NCBI RefSeq assembly: GCF_000013385.1
Contig: NC_007760.1
Coordinates: 1,861,001-1,925,000 of the forward strand
Direction of reading: 5' to 3'
Source of the DNA: Anaeromyxobacter dehalogenans 2CP-C
GTDB taxonomy: Bacteria; Myxococcota; Myxococcia; Myxococcales; Anaeromyxobacteraceae
Length of the DNA: 64,000 bases
Numbering within the stretch: position 1 is the stretch's first letter; each line of letters starts with the position of its first letter. Positions 1 through 11,825 of the stretch are shown here, piece after piece. The notes under the pieces are model-generated. The model had not been told where the DNA came from. It did no database searches and saw nothing but the letters and a program-made list of their open reading frames with translations. Made by a program: the position numbers and the translations under genes.

Positions 1-257
1 ACTTCTCCGGCGCGTTCCTGTACCACCCGCGCGAGGCGCACAAGGCGATCCACGCCGAGGTGAAGCGCCTGCGCAAGGCGGCCGGGAAGGGCGGCACGGT
101 GGACGTGAAGGAGTTCCTGGCGACGCTGTCGCGCATGGCGTTCAAGCTGGAGCGCTACCGCAACGTCCGGCTCGAGTCGATCTACGACTTCGCCGCCGAG
201 TCGCGGCTGCCCACGCCGCGCCCGGCGCGCCCGCCCGGCGAGCCGGGCGCGCAGTAG
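1..257 (+). CDS. C-terminal end of an unrecognised protein (partial)
   Basis: The open frame is already running at the window edge (codons in phase with base 3) and ends at TAG 255-257, so about 84 residues are visible. It contains a charged helical stretch (KRLRKAAGKGG, then EFLATLSRMAFKLERYRNVRLESIYDFAAES) and ends in a short Pro/Arg-rich tail. A GTG at 60 could be an internal start, but coding-like sequence extends upstream of it (FSGAFLYHPREAHKAIHAE), so I read this as the end of a longer protein. I do not recognise the family. Confidence 0.6.
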   Translation, partial: FSGAFLYHPREAHKAIHAEVKRLRKAAGKGGTVDVKEFLATLSRMAFKLERYRNVRLESIYDFAAESRLPTPRPARPPGEPGAQ

Positions 258-269
258 CGCCGCCCGCCG

Positions 270-806
270 CTACATCCGCTGCGGCTCCCCGCCCTCGCGC
301 GCGACGCGCTCGCGGGCCCGGTCCACCTCCTCCGGCGACAGGCCCGACTCGTCCATCACCCGGCGGCTGGTGAAGATCGGCGCGCCGGCCGAGACGGCCA
401 GCGCCACCGACTCGGAGGCCGCGCCCGGGAGCTCGAGGCGGCGCGCGCCCTGCGTCAGCCGCACCCGCGCGCCGCCCGGGCCCTCGTCCGCGGACGCGAT
501 CTCCACCTCGCGCACCCGCCCGCCCAGCGCCCGGATCGTCTCGGCGAGCAGGCCCGGGGCCGCGTCCGCGCGCAGGCGCCGGCCGAGGTCCTGGTCCTGC
601 GCGCCCGGCACGACGAGCGGCAGCAGGTTCTTCGCCCCCTTCTCGCGCAGCACCAGGATCGAGGCGGCCCCCTCGGGCATCGGCAGCACGCCCGCCACCT
701 CCAGCTCGACCCGCGCCGCGGGCGGCGCCGCCGCGTGCGCGGAGATCCCGGCCAGGCCCGTCACGAGCACGAACCAGGGGATGGAGAGAGAGGCGCTGAC
801 TCGCAT
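270..806 (-). CDS. Secreted bifunctional-nuclease (DUF151) family protein
   Basis: This 178-residue protein begins MRVSASLSIPWFVLVTGLAG, a typical signal peptide (short basic start, hydrophobic core, cleavage near AHA-AAPP). The remainder follows the DUF151/BFN pattern: a LPLVVPGAQDQDLGRRL strand-helix, then LLAETIRALGGRVREVEI, and a C-terminal ESVALAVSAGAPIFTSRRVMDESGL matching the family's SDAIALALR-aPIyv-e-vl motif. I chose the ATG at 806 because the signal peptide starts there; an upstream in-frame extension is Arg/Pro-rich shadow. Family members are usually cytoplasmic, so export is unusual. It is divergent from the histidine kinase gene at 955. Nuclease activity is family knowledge and is not shown here. 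Confidence 0.75.
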   Translation of the reverse strand: MRVSASLSIPWFVLVTGLAGISAHAAAPPAARVELEVAGVLPMPEGAASILVLREKGAKNLLPLVVPGAQDQDLGRRLRADAAPGLLAETIRALGGRVREVEIASADEGPGGARVRLTQGARRLELPGAASESVALAVSAGAPIFTSRRVMDESGLSPEEVDRARERVAREGGEPQRM

Positions 807-830
807 GGACGCTCCGGGGTCACCGTGGGA

Positions 831-845
831 CCACCTTGAAGGTGG
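831..845. promoter_or_regulatory. Palindrome in a divergent intergenic region, possible operator
   Basis: CCACCTT, one central G, then AAGGTGG form a perfect 7-bp inverted repeat between the divergent DUF151 gene (start 806) and the histidine kinase gene (start 955). The position and symmetry suit a dimeric regulator binding both promoters. No -35/-10 pair stands out nearby. Function is inferred from position only. Confidence 0.3.
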
Positions 846-954
846 GCTCCGCCGGTCCGCGCGGGCACCGGGGCGGGCGAGCGGGCGCGGGCCCCGCACC
901 GGGAGGGCGCGGGACTTCACGGAGCGCGCCGGACGCCGCATCTCAGAGGGCGGC

Positions 955-2088
955 GTGGACTTCTCGCTGCTCGACTCGGCGCCGGACGCCATGGTGATCG
1001 CCGACGACGCCGGCGCGATCCTCTTCGTGAACGCCCACGCCGAGCGCCTCTTCGGCTACCGGAGCGAGGAGCTGCTGGGCAGGCCGGTGGAGGTGCTGCT
1101 CCCGGCGCGCTACCGGACCATGCACCAGGTCCACCGGTCCGCGTACCAGGCCGCGCCGCGCACCCGCCCCATGGGGCTCGGCCTCGACCTGTCCGGGCTC
1201 CGTCACGACGGGGCCGAGTTCCCGGCCGAGATCAGCCTGTCGCCGATCCAGGTGGACGGGCGGAGCTGCGTGATCGCGGCGGTGCGCGACGCGACCGAGC
1301 GGCGGAAGATCGAGGAGCGCGCCCGGCTCTGGCGGAAGGCGCAGGAGGAGGTGCGCGAGCGCGACGAGTTCCTGTCGGTGGCCTCGCACGAGCTGCGCAC
1401 GCCGGTGACCGCGCTCCAGCTGCAGCTGCTCCACCGGGCCGCGCTCCGCTCGGGCGAGGGCCTGCCGCCGGACGTGGTGGACCGGCTGGAGACGCTGGAG
1501 CGGCAGACGCGCCGGCTCGCCGCGCTGGTGGGCGAGCTGCTCGACGTCTCGCGCATGCGCCTCGGCAAGATCGAGCTCCGGCGCGAGGCGCTCGATCTCG
1601 CCGAGGTGGCGCGCGACGCGGCCGGCCACGCCCAGGGCGACCTGGCGCGCTCCGGGTCGAAGCTCGCGCTCGACCTGCAGCCGGTCACCGGGGCCTGGGA
1701 CCGGACGCGCCTCGAGCAGGTGATCGCGAACCTGCTCGTGAACGCCGCCAAGTTCGGGCAGGGGCGGCCGATCGCGCTGCACGTCACCGGCGACGACGGC
1801 ACCGCCCGCGTGCGCGTCAGCGACCAGGGCATCGGCATCGCGCCGGAGCAGCAGGTGCGGGTGTTCGACCGCTTCGCGCGCGCCGTGCCGGCCCAGAACT
1901 TCGGCGGGCTCGGGCTGGGGCTCTACATCGCGCGGCAGATCGTGGAGGCGCACGGCGGCACCATCGAGGTGGCGAGCACGCCAGGCGCCGGCGCGACGTT
2001 CACGGTGGACCTGCCGCGCCAGCCGCCCGCGCCCGCGCCCGGGGCCCGGCCGGACGCGGGGGGGCTGGAGCCGGGCCGGCTCCACTAG
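955..2088 (+). CDS. PAS-domain sensor histidine kinase
   Basis: This is a soluble 377-residue kinase without membrane segments. A PAS domain covers about residues 3-115 (LDSAPDAMVIADDAGAILFVNAHAE, FGYRSEELLGR). A HisKA dimerisation/phosphoacceptor helix follows with the H-box SVASHELRTPV, its His at about residue 145. The ATPase domain shows the N-box LEQVIANLLVNAAKFGQ, G1 VRVSDQGIGIAPE, F-box VFDRFARA and G2 GGLGLGLYIARQIVEAHGG. The GTG start at 955 is preceded by AGAGGG at 945-950; the same frame is open far upstream, but that stretch is Arg/Pro shadow. No response regulator gene is adjacent, so it is an orphan kinase. The signal is unknown. Confidence 0.85.
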   Translation: MDFSLLDSAPDAMVIADDAGAILFVNAHAERLFGYRSEELLGRPVEVLLPARYRTMHQVHRSAYQAAPRTRPMGLGLDLSGLRHDGAEFPAEISLSPIQVDGRSCVIAAVRDATERRKIEERARLWRKAQEEVRERDEFLSVASHELRTPVTALQLQLLHRAALRSGEGLPPDVVDRLETLERQTRRLAALVGELLDVSRMRLGKIELRREALDLAEVARDAAGHAQGDLARSGSKLALDLQPVTGAWDRTRLEQVIANLLVNAAKFGQGRPIALHVTGDDGTARVRVSDQGIGIAPEQQVRVFDRFARAVPAQNFGGLGLGLYIARQIVEAHGGTIEVASTPGAGATFTVDLPRQPPAPAPGARPDAGGLEPGRLH

Positions 2089-2153
2089 CGATCCGGCGGC
2101 GCGCCCCGCGCTTGACTCGGCGGACGCGGCGCGCGACGGTCGCGGCCGCCGCC

Positions 2154-2828
2154 ATGCGATGGCTGATCGTGAACGCCGACGACCTCGGCTACGACCCGGA
2201 GATCGACCGGGGCATCCTCGAGGCGCACGCGCGCGGGCTGGTCACCAGCGCCACCGCCATGGTCGAGACGCCGTTCGCGGCCGCGGCGCTGGCCGGCGCG
2301 CCGCGCTCGCTCGGGATCGGGCTGCACGCCGTCGTGGACCCCGACGCCGGGCGGGCCGGGGCGGAGGCGGCGCTGCGCCGGCAGCTCGAGCGCTTCGAGG
2401 CGCTGCGCGGCGCGCCGCCCACGCACCTCGACAGCCACAAGCACGCGCACGCCGCGCCGGCGGTGCGGGAGGCGTTCTGCGCGGTGGCGGCGGAGCGAGG
2501 GCTGCCGGTGCGGTCGCTCGACGGGCCCATGCGCGCGGCGCTCCGCGCCGCGGGGGTGGCCACCGCGGACGCGTTCCTGGGCGACGCGGCACGGCGCCCG
2601 GCCTGGACCGAGGAGGCGCTCCTCGCCGCGCTCGACGAGGTGGGGGAGGGCGTGACCGAGCTGATGGCGCACCCGGGCCACACGCCGAGCCATGCCCGGA
2701 CCTCGTTCGGGGCCGAGCGCGAGATCGAGCTCGCGGCGCTCTGCAGCCCCCGCGCCCGCGCGCGCGTCGCCGCGCGAAACCTCCGTCTCTGCGGCTGGTC
2801 AGCCGTGGGACGCCCTTCTCAGGGGTGA
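2154..2828 (+). CDS. ChbG/YdjC-family carbohydrate deacetylase
   Basis: This 224-residue protein starts MRWLIVNADDLGYDPEIDRG, the family's N-terminal metal-binding motif (NADDLG). Later come THLDSHKHAHAAPAVREAF, with the metal-binding His residues, and ELMAHPGHTP near the C terminus. YdjC/ChbG proteins are metal-dependent deacetylases acting on acetylated sugars such as diacetylchitobiose. The substrate cannot be read from the sequence and no chitin or cellobiose genes are near. At 224 residues it is slightly shorter than the E. coli enzyme. It follows the kinase gene by 65 bp and may share its transcript. Confidence 0.8.
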   Translation: MRWLIVNADDLGYDPEIDRGILEAHARGLVTSATAMVETPFAAAALAGAPRSLGIGLHAVVDPDAGRAGAEAALRRQLERFEALRGAPPTHLDSHKHAHAAPAVREAFCAVAAERGLPVRSLDGPMRAALRAAGVATADAFLGDAARRPAWTEEALLAALDEVGEGVTELMAHPGHTPSHARTSFGAEREIELAALCSPRARARVAARNLRLCGWSAVGRPSQG

Positions 2829-2905
2829 CCCGTGGGCGGACCAACATCGACCGCCGCAGTCGTTGTAAAGTGCCGCGAATTCCAAATGTTGGAGCGGTCA
2901 GCGCC

Positions 2906-2934
2906 TTTACACCCCACGCGGCGCGATGCTAAGA
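2906..2934 (+). promoter_or_regulatory. Possible sigma-70 promoter for icd
   Basis: TTTACA at 2906-2911 and GCTAAG at 2929-2934 are separated by 17 bp in the 145-bp gap before icd. The -35 matches consensus at 5 of 6 positions and the -10 at only 3. The local sequence is less GC-rich than the surroundings. Confidence 0.3.
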
Positions 2935-2973
2935 CCCCGGCTCCACCTCTCCCCACACGCGAGGAAGCTCGTC

Positions 2974-5257
<2,284 letters not shown>

Positions 5258-5268
5258 TAGGTTTCTCG

Positions 5269-5303
5269 GGCCGGTCGTTCGCCCCTTCCGGGGACGACCG
5301 GCC
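5269..5303 (+). terminator. Strong hairpin between mdh and sucC
   Basis: GGCCGGTCGT (5269-5278) pairs perfectly with ACGACCGGCC (5294-5303), and CCCC/GGGG inside the 15-nt loop extend the structure. It is followed only by TTCGTCGTC, not a clean U-tract. It could terminate or attenuate icd-mdh transcription, or stabilise a processed 3' end. Confidence 0.5.
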
Positions 5304-5334
5304 TTCGTCGTCACCACGAGAGAGCGAGCTCGGC

Positions 5335-6501
<1,167 letters not shown>

Positions 6502-6543
6502 ATCCAGGTCCATTCGTCGCGCGAGCGGCGGGAGGCACACGCC

Positions 6544-7569
6544 TTGAGCATCCTCGTAGATCGCAACACCCGGGTCCTCGTCCAGGGCATCACCGGTTCG
6601 GCCGGCAGCTTCCACACCGAGCAGATGCTGGCCTACGGCACGAACGTCGTGTCGGGCGTGACGCCCAACCGCGGCGGCACCCGGTTCCAGGGGACGGTCC
6701 CCATCTTCCACACGGTCGCGGCGGCGGTGAAGGAGACCGGCGCGAACGCGGCCGCCATCTTCGTGCCGCCCCCGTTCGCCGCCGACGCCATCATCGAGGC
6801 GGCCGAGGCGGACATCGAGCTGATCGTGGCGATCACCGAGGGCATCCCGGTGCTCGACATGGTCCGGGTCCGCCGGTACGTGGAGAGCCGCCCGAAGACC
6901 CGGCTCGTCGGGCCGAACTGCCCCGGCGTGATCACGCCCGGCCAGTGCAAGATCGGCATCATGCCCGGCCACGTGCACCGGCCCGGCCGCATCGGCGTGG
7001 TGTCGCGCTCCGGCACGCTCAACTACGAGGCGGTGAAGCAGCTCAGCGACCTGGGCCTCGGCCAGTCCACCTCGGTGGGCATCGGCGGCGACCCGGTCCA
7101 CGGCACCGACTTCGTGCAGGCGCTGCAGCTGTTCGAGGACGACCCGGACACCGACGCGGTCATCATGATCGGCGAGATCGGCGGCGGCGAGGAGGAGAAG
7201 GGCGCCGCGTTCGTGCGCGAGCACATGACGAAGCCGGTGGTCGGCTTCATCGCCGGCCGCACCGCGCCCCCGGGCAAGCGCATGGGCCACGCCGGCGCGG
7301 TGATCTCGGGCGGCGCCGGCACCGCCGACGCGAAGATGGCGGCCATGCGCGAGGCCGGCGTCGTGGTGGTGGACGGGCCGCACCTGCTCGGCCGGGCCAT
7401 GAAGGACGCGCTGTCGCGGCGCGCCCGCCCCAAGCCCGTCAAGGCGCCCGCCGGCAAGCGGCCGGCCGCCCCCGCGCCCGGCAAGAAGGGCGCCGCCTCG
7501 CGCAGCGCCGCGCCCTCGCAGCGCGGCGGCAAGGCGCTCAAGAAGGCTGCCAAGGGGGAGCGCGACTAG
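6544..7569 (+). CDS. sucD: Succinyl-CoA synthetase alpha subunit with a Lys/Ala-rich tail
   Basis: This subunit carries the phosphohistidine and partners with SucC. It is 341 residues, against about 290 for typical SucD. The core is complete: [19 protein letters not shown] (CoA binding), [32 protein letters not shown] and [20 protein letters not shown] with the active-site His. After the usual C terminus (about residue 290) comes an extra tail of some 45 residues ([20 protein letters not shown] and on), rich in Lys, Ala, Pro and Arg, like histone H1-type tails. The TTG at 6544 has GGGAGG upstream. Confidence 0.93.
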   Translation: MSILVDRNTRVLVQGITGSAGSFHTEQMLAYGTNVVSGVTPNRGGTRFQGTVPIFHTVAAAVKETGANAAAIFVPPPFAADAIIEAAEADIELIVAITEGIPVLDMVRVRRYVESRPKTRLVGPNCPGVITPGQCKIGIMPGHVHRPGRIGVVSRSGTLNYEAVKQLSDLGLGQSTSVGIGGDPVHGTDFVQALQLFEDDPDTDAVIMIGEIGGGEEEKGAAFVREHMTKPVVGFIAGRTAPPGKRMGHAGAVISGGAGTADAKMAAMREAGVVVVDGPHLLGRAMKDALSRRARPKPVKAPAGKRPAAPAPGKKGAASRSAAPSQRGGKALKKAAKGERD

Positions 7570-7595
7570 CGCGCCCCCGAGGATCCAGGGACGCT

Positions 7596-7629
7596 CGCGC
7601 CCCCGTGCTCGCGGTGAGCCGGGGGCGCG
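7596..7629 (+). terminator. Terminator-like hairpin after sucD
   Basis: CGCGCCCCCG (7596-7605) pairs with CGGGGGCGCG (7620-7629); GCTC/GAGC inside the 14-nt loop adds an inner stem. CTTTCCC follows. It separates sucCD from ndk and probably ends or attenuates the sucCD transcript, although the U-run is short. Confidence 0.5.
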
Positions 7630-7673
7630 GCTTTCCCGCAACCCGGAAACACGGAACGAACGGAGAGCATCAC

Positions 7674-8117
7674 ATGGCGATCGAGCGCACGCTGTCCATC
7701 ATCAAGCCCGACGGCGTCGAGAAGGGCATCATCGGGAAGATCATCGGCCGCTTCGAGGAGAAGGGGCTGAAGCCGGTGGCGATCCGGCTGACCCAGCTGT
7801 CGAAGGCCGAGGCCGAGGGCTTCTACGCGGTGCACAAGGCCCGGCCGTTCTTCGCCGACCTCGTGAAGTTCATGACCAGCGGCCCGGTGGTGCTGATGGT
7901 GCTCGAGGGCGAGAACGCCGTCGCGCGGAACCGCGAGATCATGGGCGCCACCGACCCGAAGAAGGCCGACGCCGGCACGATCCGCAAGGACTTCGCGACC
8001 GACATCGAGAAGAACACGGTCCACGGGTCGGACAGCGTCGAGAACGCGAAGATCGAGGTCTCGTACTTCTTCCCCGAGGTGCAGGTCCACGCCTACGAGT
8101 GGAAGAAGCTCGCCTAA
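7674..8117 (+). CDS. ndk: Nucleoside diphosphate kinase
   Basis: This enzyme transfers the terminal phosphate of NTPs to NDPs through a phosphohistidine. Its 147 residues contain [18 protein letters not shown] at the N terminus, then [27 protein letters not shown] and the active-site segment [15 protein letters not shown] with the catalytic His. CGGAGAG lies about 9 bp before the ATG at 7674. The placement next to succinyl-CoA synthetase is functionally sensible, since NDK interconverts the nucleotides that SucCD makes. Confidence 0.95.
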   Translation: MAIERTLSIIKPDGVEKGIIGKIIGRFEEKGLKPVAIRLTQLSKAEAEGFYAVHKARPFFADLVKFMTSGPVVLMVLEGENAVARNREIMGATDPKKADAGTIRKDFATDIEKNTVHGSDSVENAKIEVSYFFPEVQVHAYEWKKLA

Positions 8118-8186
8118 CCGGCCGATCTTCCTGCGCTCCTGGGGGCGTTCCCCCGCTCGGCCGGGCGCGCCGCGCCCGGTTCGGGC

Positions 8187-8233
8187 TAGAATGCACGAAC
8201 CCGTCCCGCCCCAGGGACGGGTTTCGTCGTTTC
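8187..8233 (+). terminator. Intrinsic terminator after ndk, preceded by a TAGAAT box
   Basis: AACCCGTCCC (8198-8207), a 6-nt loop, and GGGACGGGTT (8214-8223) form a perfect 10-bp stem followed by a T-rich TCGTCGTTTCT. That is a good Rho-independent terminator for ndk. TAGAAT at 8187-8192 looks like a -10 box but has no matching -35. If it were used, transcripts would begin at the base of this hairpin, making it a leader attenuator for the next gene. Confidence 0.65.
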
Positions 8234-8258
8234 TGGGGATGGCGAGGAGAGCCGCGGT

Positions 8259-9653
8259 TTGGACGCAGTACCGACATGGAAATGGTTGCTGGGGGTGGCG
8301 TTCCTCGCCGCCTCCGCCTTCTGCTCGGGGACCGAGACGGCGCTGACCGCCCTGGGCGAGCCCCGCGCCCGGCAGCTCCGCGAGACCGGCGGCCGGCGGG
8401 CCCGCCTGCTGGGCCTGTGGATCGAGCACCCGGAGCGCGTGCTCTCGACGCTGCTCATCGGCAACACGCTGGTGAACGTGGGCGCCGGCGCGCTGGCCGG
8501 CTCGGTGGGTGCGGACCTCGCCGCCGGGGGCGGCTGGGCCCACGGGACGCTGGTCGCGATCGCGACGGGCATCACCACCGTGGTCATCCTGTTCGCGGGC
8601 GAGATCGTCCCGAAGACCCTCGCCAAGCGGCACCCGGCGCCGGTGGCGCTCTGGGCCATGCCCATGGTCCAGACGCTGTGCCTCGCGATGTGGCCGCTCT
8701 CCGCGGCGGTGACCCGCCTCACCGGCTGGGTGGTCGGGCTGCTCGGCGGCGGCCGGGCGCCCACGCCGGCGGTGACCAGCGAGGAGATCGAGTACCTCAT
8801 CGAGATGGGCACGCGCGAGGGCGTGCTCGACGAGGTGAAGGAGGAGCTGCTCAACAGCGTGCTCGAGTTCGCCGACCGCGTCGCGAAGGAGGTCATGATC
8901 CCGCGCACGCGCATGGTCGCGGTGGACCGCGCGGTCGAGCCGGACGAGCTGGTGCGGATCGTCACCGAGAACCCGTACAGCCGCATGCCGGTGTACGAGG
9001 GGTCCATCGACAACGTGGTGGGCATCCTGCTGGTGCGCGACATCATCCAGGAGCTCCGGCACGGGCCGCTGCGACGCATCGCGCTGGACCGCTACCTGAA
9101 GCCGGCGTTCTTCGTCCCCGAGCAGATGAAGATCTCGCGCCTGCTGAAGGAGATGCAGCGGCGGCGGACGCACCTCGCGGTGGTCGTGGACGAGTTCGGC
9201 GGCACGAGCGGCCTCGTCACCATGGAGGACGTCATCGAGGAGATCGTCGGCGAGATCCAGGACGAGGCCGACGTGGAGGCCGCGCCGGTGAAGGCGGTCG
9301 CGCCCGGCGTGTGGCTGGCCGACGCCGCCATCCCGCTCCACGACCTGCAGTCGTTCCTGAACGAGCAGCGGGACGAGCCCGCGCCGCGCCCCGCCGGCGA
9401 GGACGCGCCCGAGCCCGACGAGGGCGAGCCGACGCCGGAGGTCCGGTTCCCCGAGCAGGGGGACTACGAGACGCTGGGCGGGTTCGTGACCGCCACCGCC
9501 GGCCGGGTGCCGCCCGTGGGGGCCACGCTGGCCTGGGACGGCCTCACGTTCACGGTGCGCGCCGGCGACGAGCGGCGGGTCACCCGCGTCGAGATCGCGC
9601 GGCGGGGCGAGGCGCCCGCGCCCGAGGTCGCGCCGGCCGCCGCCCGGTCTTAG
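8259..9653 (+). CDS. CNNM/CorC-type membrane protein (DUF21 + CBS pair + CorC_HlyC)
   Basis: This 464-residue inner-membrane protein belongs to the family often labelled hemolysin or magnesium/cobalt efflux protein. The N-terminal DUF21 domain (about residues 1-175) has several membrane segments and the motifs AFCSGTETALTALGE, LLIGNTLVNVGAGA and IVPKTLAKRHP. Two CBS domains follow (about 190-320; MIPRTRMVAVDR, RMPVYEGSIDNVVGILLVRD, MEDVIEEIVGEI). The C terminus is the small CorC_HlyC domain (PEQGDYETLGGFVTATAGRVP). An acidic Pro-rich insertion (about 370-390) lies before the last domain. The TTG at 8259 has AGGAGA at 8245-8250. Transport role is family knowledge. Confidence 0.88.
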   Translation: MDAVPTWKWLLGVAFLAASAFCSGTETALTALGEPRARQLRETGGRRARLLGLWIEHPERVLSTLLIGNTLVNVGAGALAGSVGADLAAGGGWAHGTLVAIATGITTVVILFAGEIVPKTLAKRHPAPVALWAMPMVQTLCLAMWPLSAAVTRLTGWVVGLLGGGRAPTPAVTSEEIEYLIEMGTREGVLDEVKEELLNSVLEFADRVAKEVMIPRTRMVAVDRAVEPDELVRIVTENPYSRMPVYEGSIDNVVGILLVRDIIQELRHGPLRRIALDRYLKPAFFVPEQMKISRLLKEMQRRRTHLAVVVDEFGGTSGLVTMEDVIEEIVGEIQDEADVEAAPVKAVAPGVWLADAAIPLHDLQSFLNEQRDEPAPRPAGEDAPEPDEGEPTPEVRFPEQGDYETLGGFVTATAGRVPPVGATLAWDGLTFTVRAGDERRVTRVEIARRGEAPAPEVAPAAARS

Positions 9654-9665
9654 GAAGACGCCCGC

Positions 9666-10784
9666 ATGGACGTCCTGCACGACGACACCCCCGACCTCCG
9701 GTCGCTCCCGCAGGAGCGGCTCGCCTCCCTGATCGCCGGGCTGGGCGAGAAGCCGTTCCGCGCCCGCCAGGTCTACCGCTGGCTGCACCTGCGCGGCGCC
9801 GCCTCGCTCGAGGAGATGACCGACGTGCCGCGGGCGCTGCGCGAGCGGCTGGCGGAGGGCACCCGCCTCACCACCCTCGAGCGCGCCACCGAGCAGCGCT
9901 CCGCCGACGGCACCATCAAGTGGACCTGGCGCACGCGCGACGGGAAGCTGGTGGAGTCGGTCTACCTGCCGGAGACCGACCGCAAGACGCTGTGCGTGTC
10001 CACGCAGGTGGGCTGCGCGGTGGGCTGCACGTTCTGCATGACCGGCACCATGGGGCTCGCCCGCAACCTCGAGCCGGGCGAGATCGTGGATCAGGTGCAC
10101 CGCGCCAACCGCCGGCTGATCGAGCTGGGGGAGGGGGAGGGGCCGCGCCCGCTCACCAACCTCGTGTTCATGGGCATGGGCGAGCCGCTCGCGAACTACC
10201 GCAGCCTGAAGGTCGCGCTCGACCTGCTCCTCTCCGAGGACGGCCCCAACTTCTCGCACCGCCACGTGACCGTCTCGACGTCCGGGCTCGTGCCGGTGAT
10301 GCGGCGGCTCGGCGAGGAGACGCAGGTGAAGCTGGCCGTGTCGCTGAACGCCACCACCGACGCGCAGCGCGACGCGATCATGCCCATCAACCGGCGCTAC
10401 CCGCTGGCCGAGCTGCTCCGCGCCTGCCGCGAGTTCCCCATGAAGCAGGGGCGGCGGATCACGTTCGAGTACGTGATGCTGGGCGGCGTGAACGACGCGC
10501 CGGAGGACGCCGAGCGCCTGGCGCGGCTGCTGCGCGGCATCCCGGCGAAGGTGAACCTCATCCCGTACAACGAGAACCCGGGCCTCGGGTTCGCCGCCCC
10601 GGCGCCCGGCGCGGTGGAGCGGTTCCGCGACCTGCTCGTCGCGCGCAACGTGACCGCGGTGGTCCGCAAGAACCGCGGCACCGACATCGCCGCCGCCTGC
10701 GGGCAGCTCGCCGCGGAGGGCGGCCCCGGCGATCCGCGCCGGCGCGCCGCTGCGGCGTTGACCGGGACGCCCGCGGCGGGCTAG
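9666..10784 (+). CDS. rlmN: 23S rRNA (A2503)-C2 / tRNA (A37)-C2 methyltransferase
   Basis: This radical-SAM enzyme methylates C2 of adenosine in 23S rRNA and some tRNAs. Its 372 residues include the RlmN N-terminal region (KPFRARQVYRWLHLRGAASLEEM), the CxxxCxxC cluster motif in QVGCAVGCTFCMTGTMGL, NLVFMGMGEPLANY, and VKLAVSLNATTDAQRDAIMPINRRYP. Near the C terminus are NENPGLGFAAP and VVRKNRGTDIAAACGQLA, the latter holding the methyl-carrying Cys. AGGA at 9652-9655 overlaps the stop codon of the preceding gene and serves the ATG at 9666. Confidence 0.93.
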   Translation: MDVLHDDTPDLRSLPQERLASLIAGLGEKPFRARQVYRWLHLRGAASLEEMTDVPRALRERLAEGTRLTTLERATEQRSADGTIKWTWRTRDGKLVESVYLPETDRKTLCVSTQVGCAVGCTFCMTGTMGLARNLEPGEIVDQVHRANRRLIELGEGEGPRPLTNLVFMGMGEPLANYRSLKVALDLLLSEDGPNFSHRHVTVSTSGLVPVMRRLGEETQVKLAVSLNATTDAQRDAIMPINRRYPLAELLRACREFPMKQGRRITFEYVMLGGVNDAPEDAERLARLLRGIPAKVNLIPYNENPGLGFAAPAPGAVERFRDLLVARNVTAVVRKNRGTDIAAACGQLAAEGGPGDPRRRAAAALTGTPAAG

Positions 10785-10831
10785 GTACGGGTCGCCCGCC
10801 GCTCCCTGCGGGCGGAAAGGCTCGAACCCGG

Positions 10832-11776
10832 ATGGCCCTGCTCGTCGTCGGCTCCGTCGCGCTCGACTCGCTCGAGACCCCCTTCGGCCGCCGCGAGGAC
10901 GTGCTGGGCGGCTCCGCGTCGTACTTCTCGGCCTGCTCGAGCTTCTTCGGCCCGACGCGGCTGGTGGCCGTGGTGGGGGAGGACTTCCCCGAGGAGCACG
11001 TGCGCTTCCTGGCCGGGCGCGACGTGGACCTGGCCGGCCTCTCGCGCGAGCCGGGCAGGACCTTCCGCTGGAAGGGGCGCTACGAGTTCGACCTCAACAC
11101 CGCGCACACGCTGGACACGCAGCTCAACGTGTTCGCCGGGTTCCGGCCGGTGCTCCCGCCCGGCTTCCGCAACTCGGAGTTCGTGTTCCTCGGCAACATC
11201 GACCCGGACCTGCAGCGCGCGGTGCTCGACCAGGTGGAGCGGCCCCGCTTCGTGGGCTGCGACACCATGAACTACTGGATCACCTCGAAGCGCGCGAGCC
11301 TGCTCGAGACGCTGAAGCGCGTGGACATGCTGTTCGTCAACGACGCGGAGGCGCGCCAGCTCGCCGGCGAGCACAACGTGGTGAAGGCGGCGCGCGCCAT
11401 CCTCTCGCTCGGGCCGAAGGCGCTGGTGGTGAAGCGCGGCGAGTACGGCGCGCTGTTCTTCTCCGGGGACGAGGTCTTCGCCGCCTCGGCGTTCCCGCTG
11501 CCCGAGGTCTTCGACCCCACCGGCGCGGGCGACAGCTTCGCGGGCGGGTTCATGGGCTACCTCGCGCACCGCGGCCGCGCGGACGTCGCCACCATGCGGC
11601 GCGCCATCGTGCTCGGGAGCGTGCTGGCGAGCTTCGCGGTGGAGCAGTTCTCGCTCGACCGGCTCCGCACGCTCCGCCCCGAGGAGATCCGGGCGCGCTA
11701 CGCCGAGGCGCGCGGCCTCGCCCACTTCGACGACCTCGAAAACGATCTCTTCAACGGCGCGGCCACCCCGGGTTGA
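10832..11776 (+). CDS. PfkB-family carbohydrate/nucleoside kinase
   Basis: This is a 314-residue ribokinase-superfamily protein. It has LGGSASYFSACSSFFG near the N terminus (the GG motif near substrate), and the C-terminal anion-hole and base motif DPTGAGDSFAGGFMGYLAHRG with the catalytic Asp. FVNDAEARQLAG and ALVVKRGEYGALFF are also typical. The substrate cannot be assigned; family members phosphorylate sugars, nucleosides or adenosine-like compounds. It follows rlmN by 47 bp and precedes a metallophosphoesterase by 49 bp, so these may be co-transcribed. Confidence 0.85.
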   Translation: MALLVVGSVALDSLETPFGRREDVLGGSASYFSACSSFFGPTRLVAVVGEDFPEEHVRFLAGRDVDLAGLSREPGRTFRWKGRYEFDLNTAHTLDTQLNVFAGFRPVLPPGFRNSEFVFLGNIDPDLQRAVLDQVERPRFVGCDTMNYWITSKRASLLETLKRVDMLFVNDAEARQLAGEHNVVKAARAILSLGPKALVVKRGEYGALFFSGDEVFAASAFPLPEVFDPTGAGDSFAGGFMGYLAHRGRADVATMRRAIVLGSVLASFAVEQFSLDRLRTLRPEEIRARYAEARGLAHFDDLENDLFNGAATPG

Positions 11777-11825
11777 CCTCCGATCCGGGCGGCGGCTACC
11801 ATGCGCCGCCCGGCACGGGTCGAGC

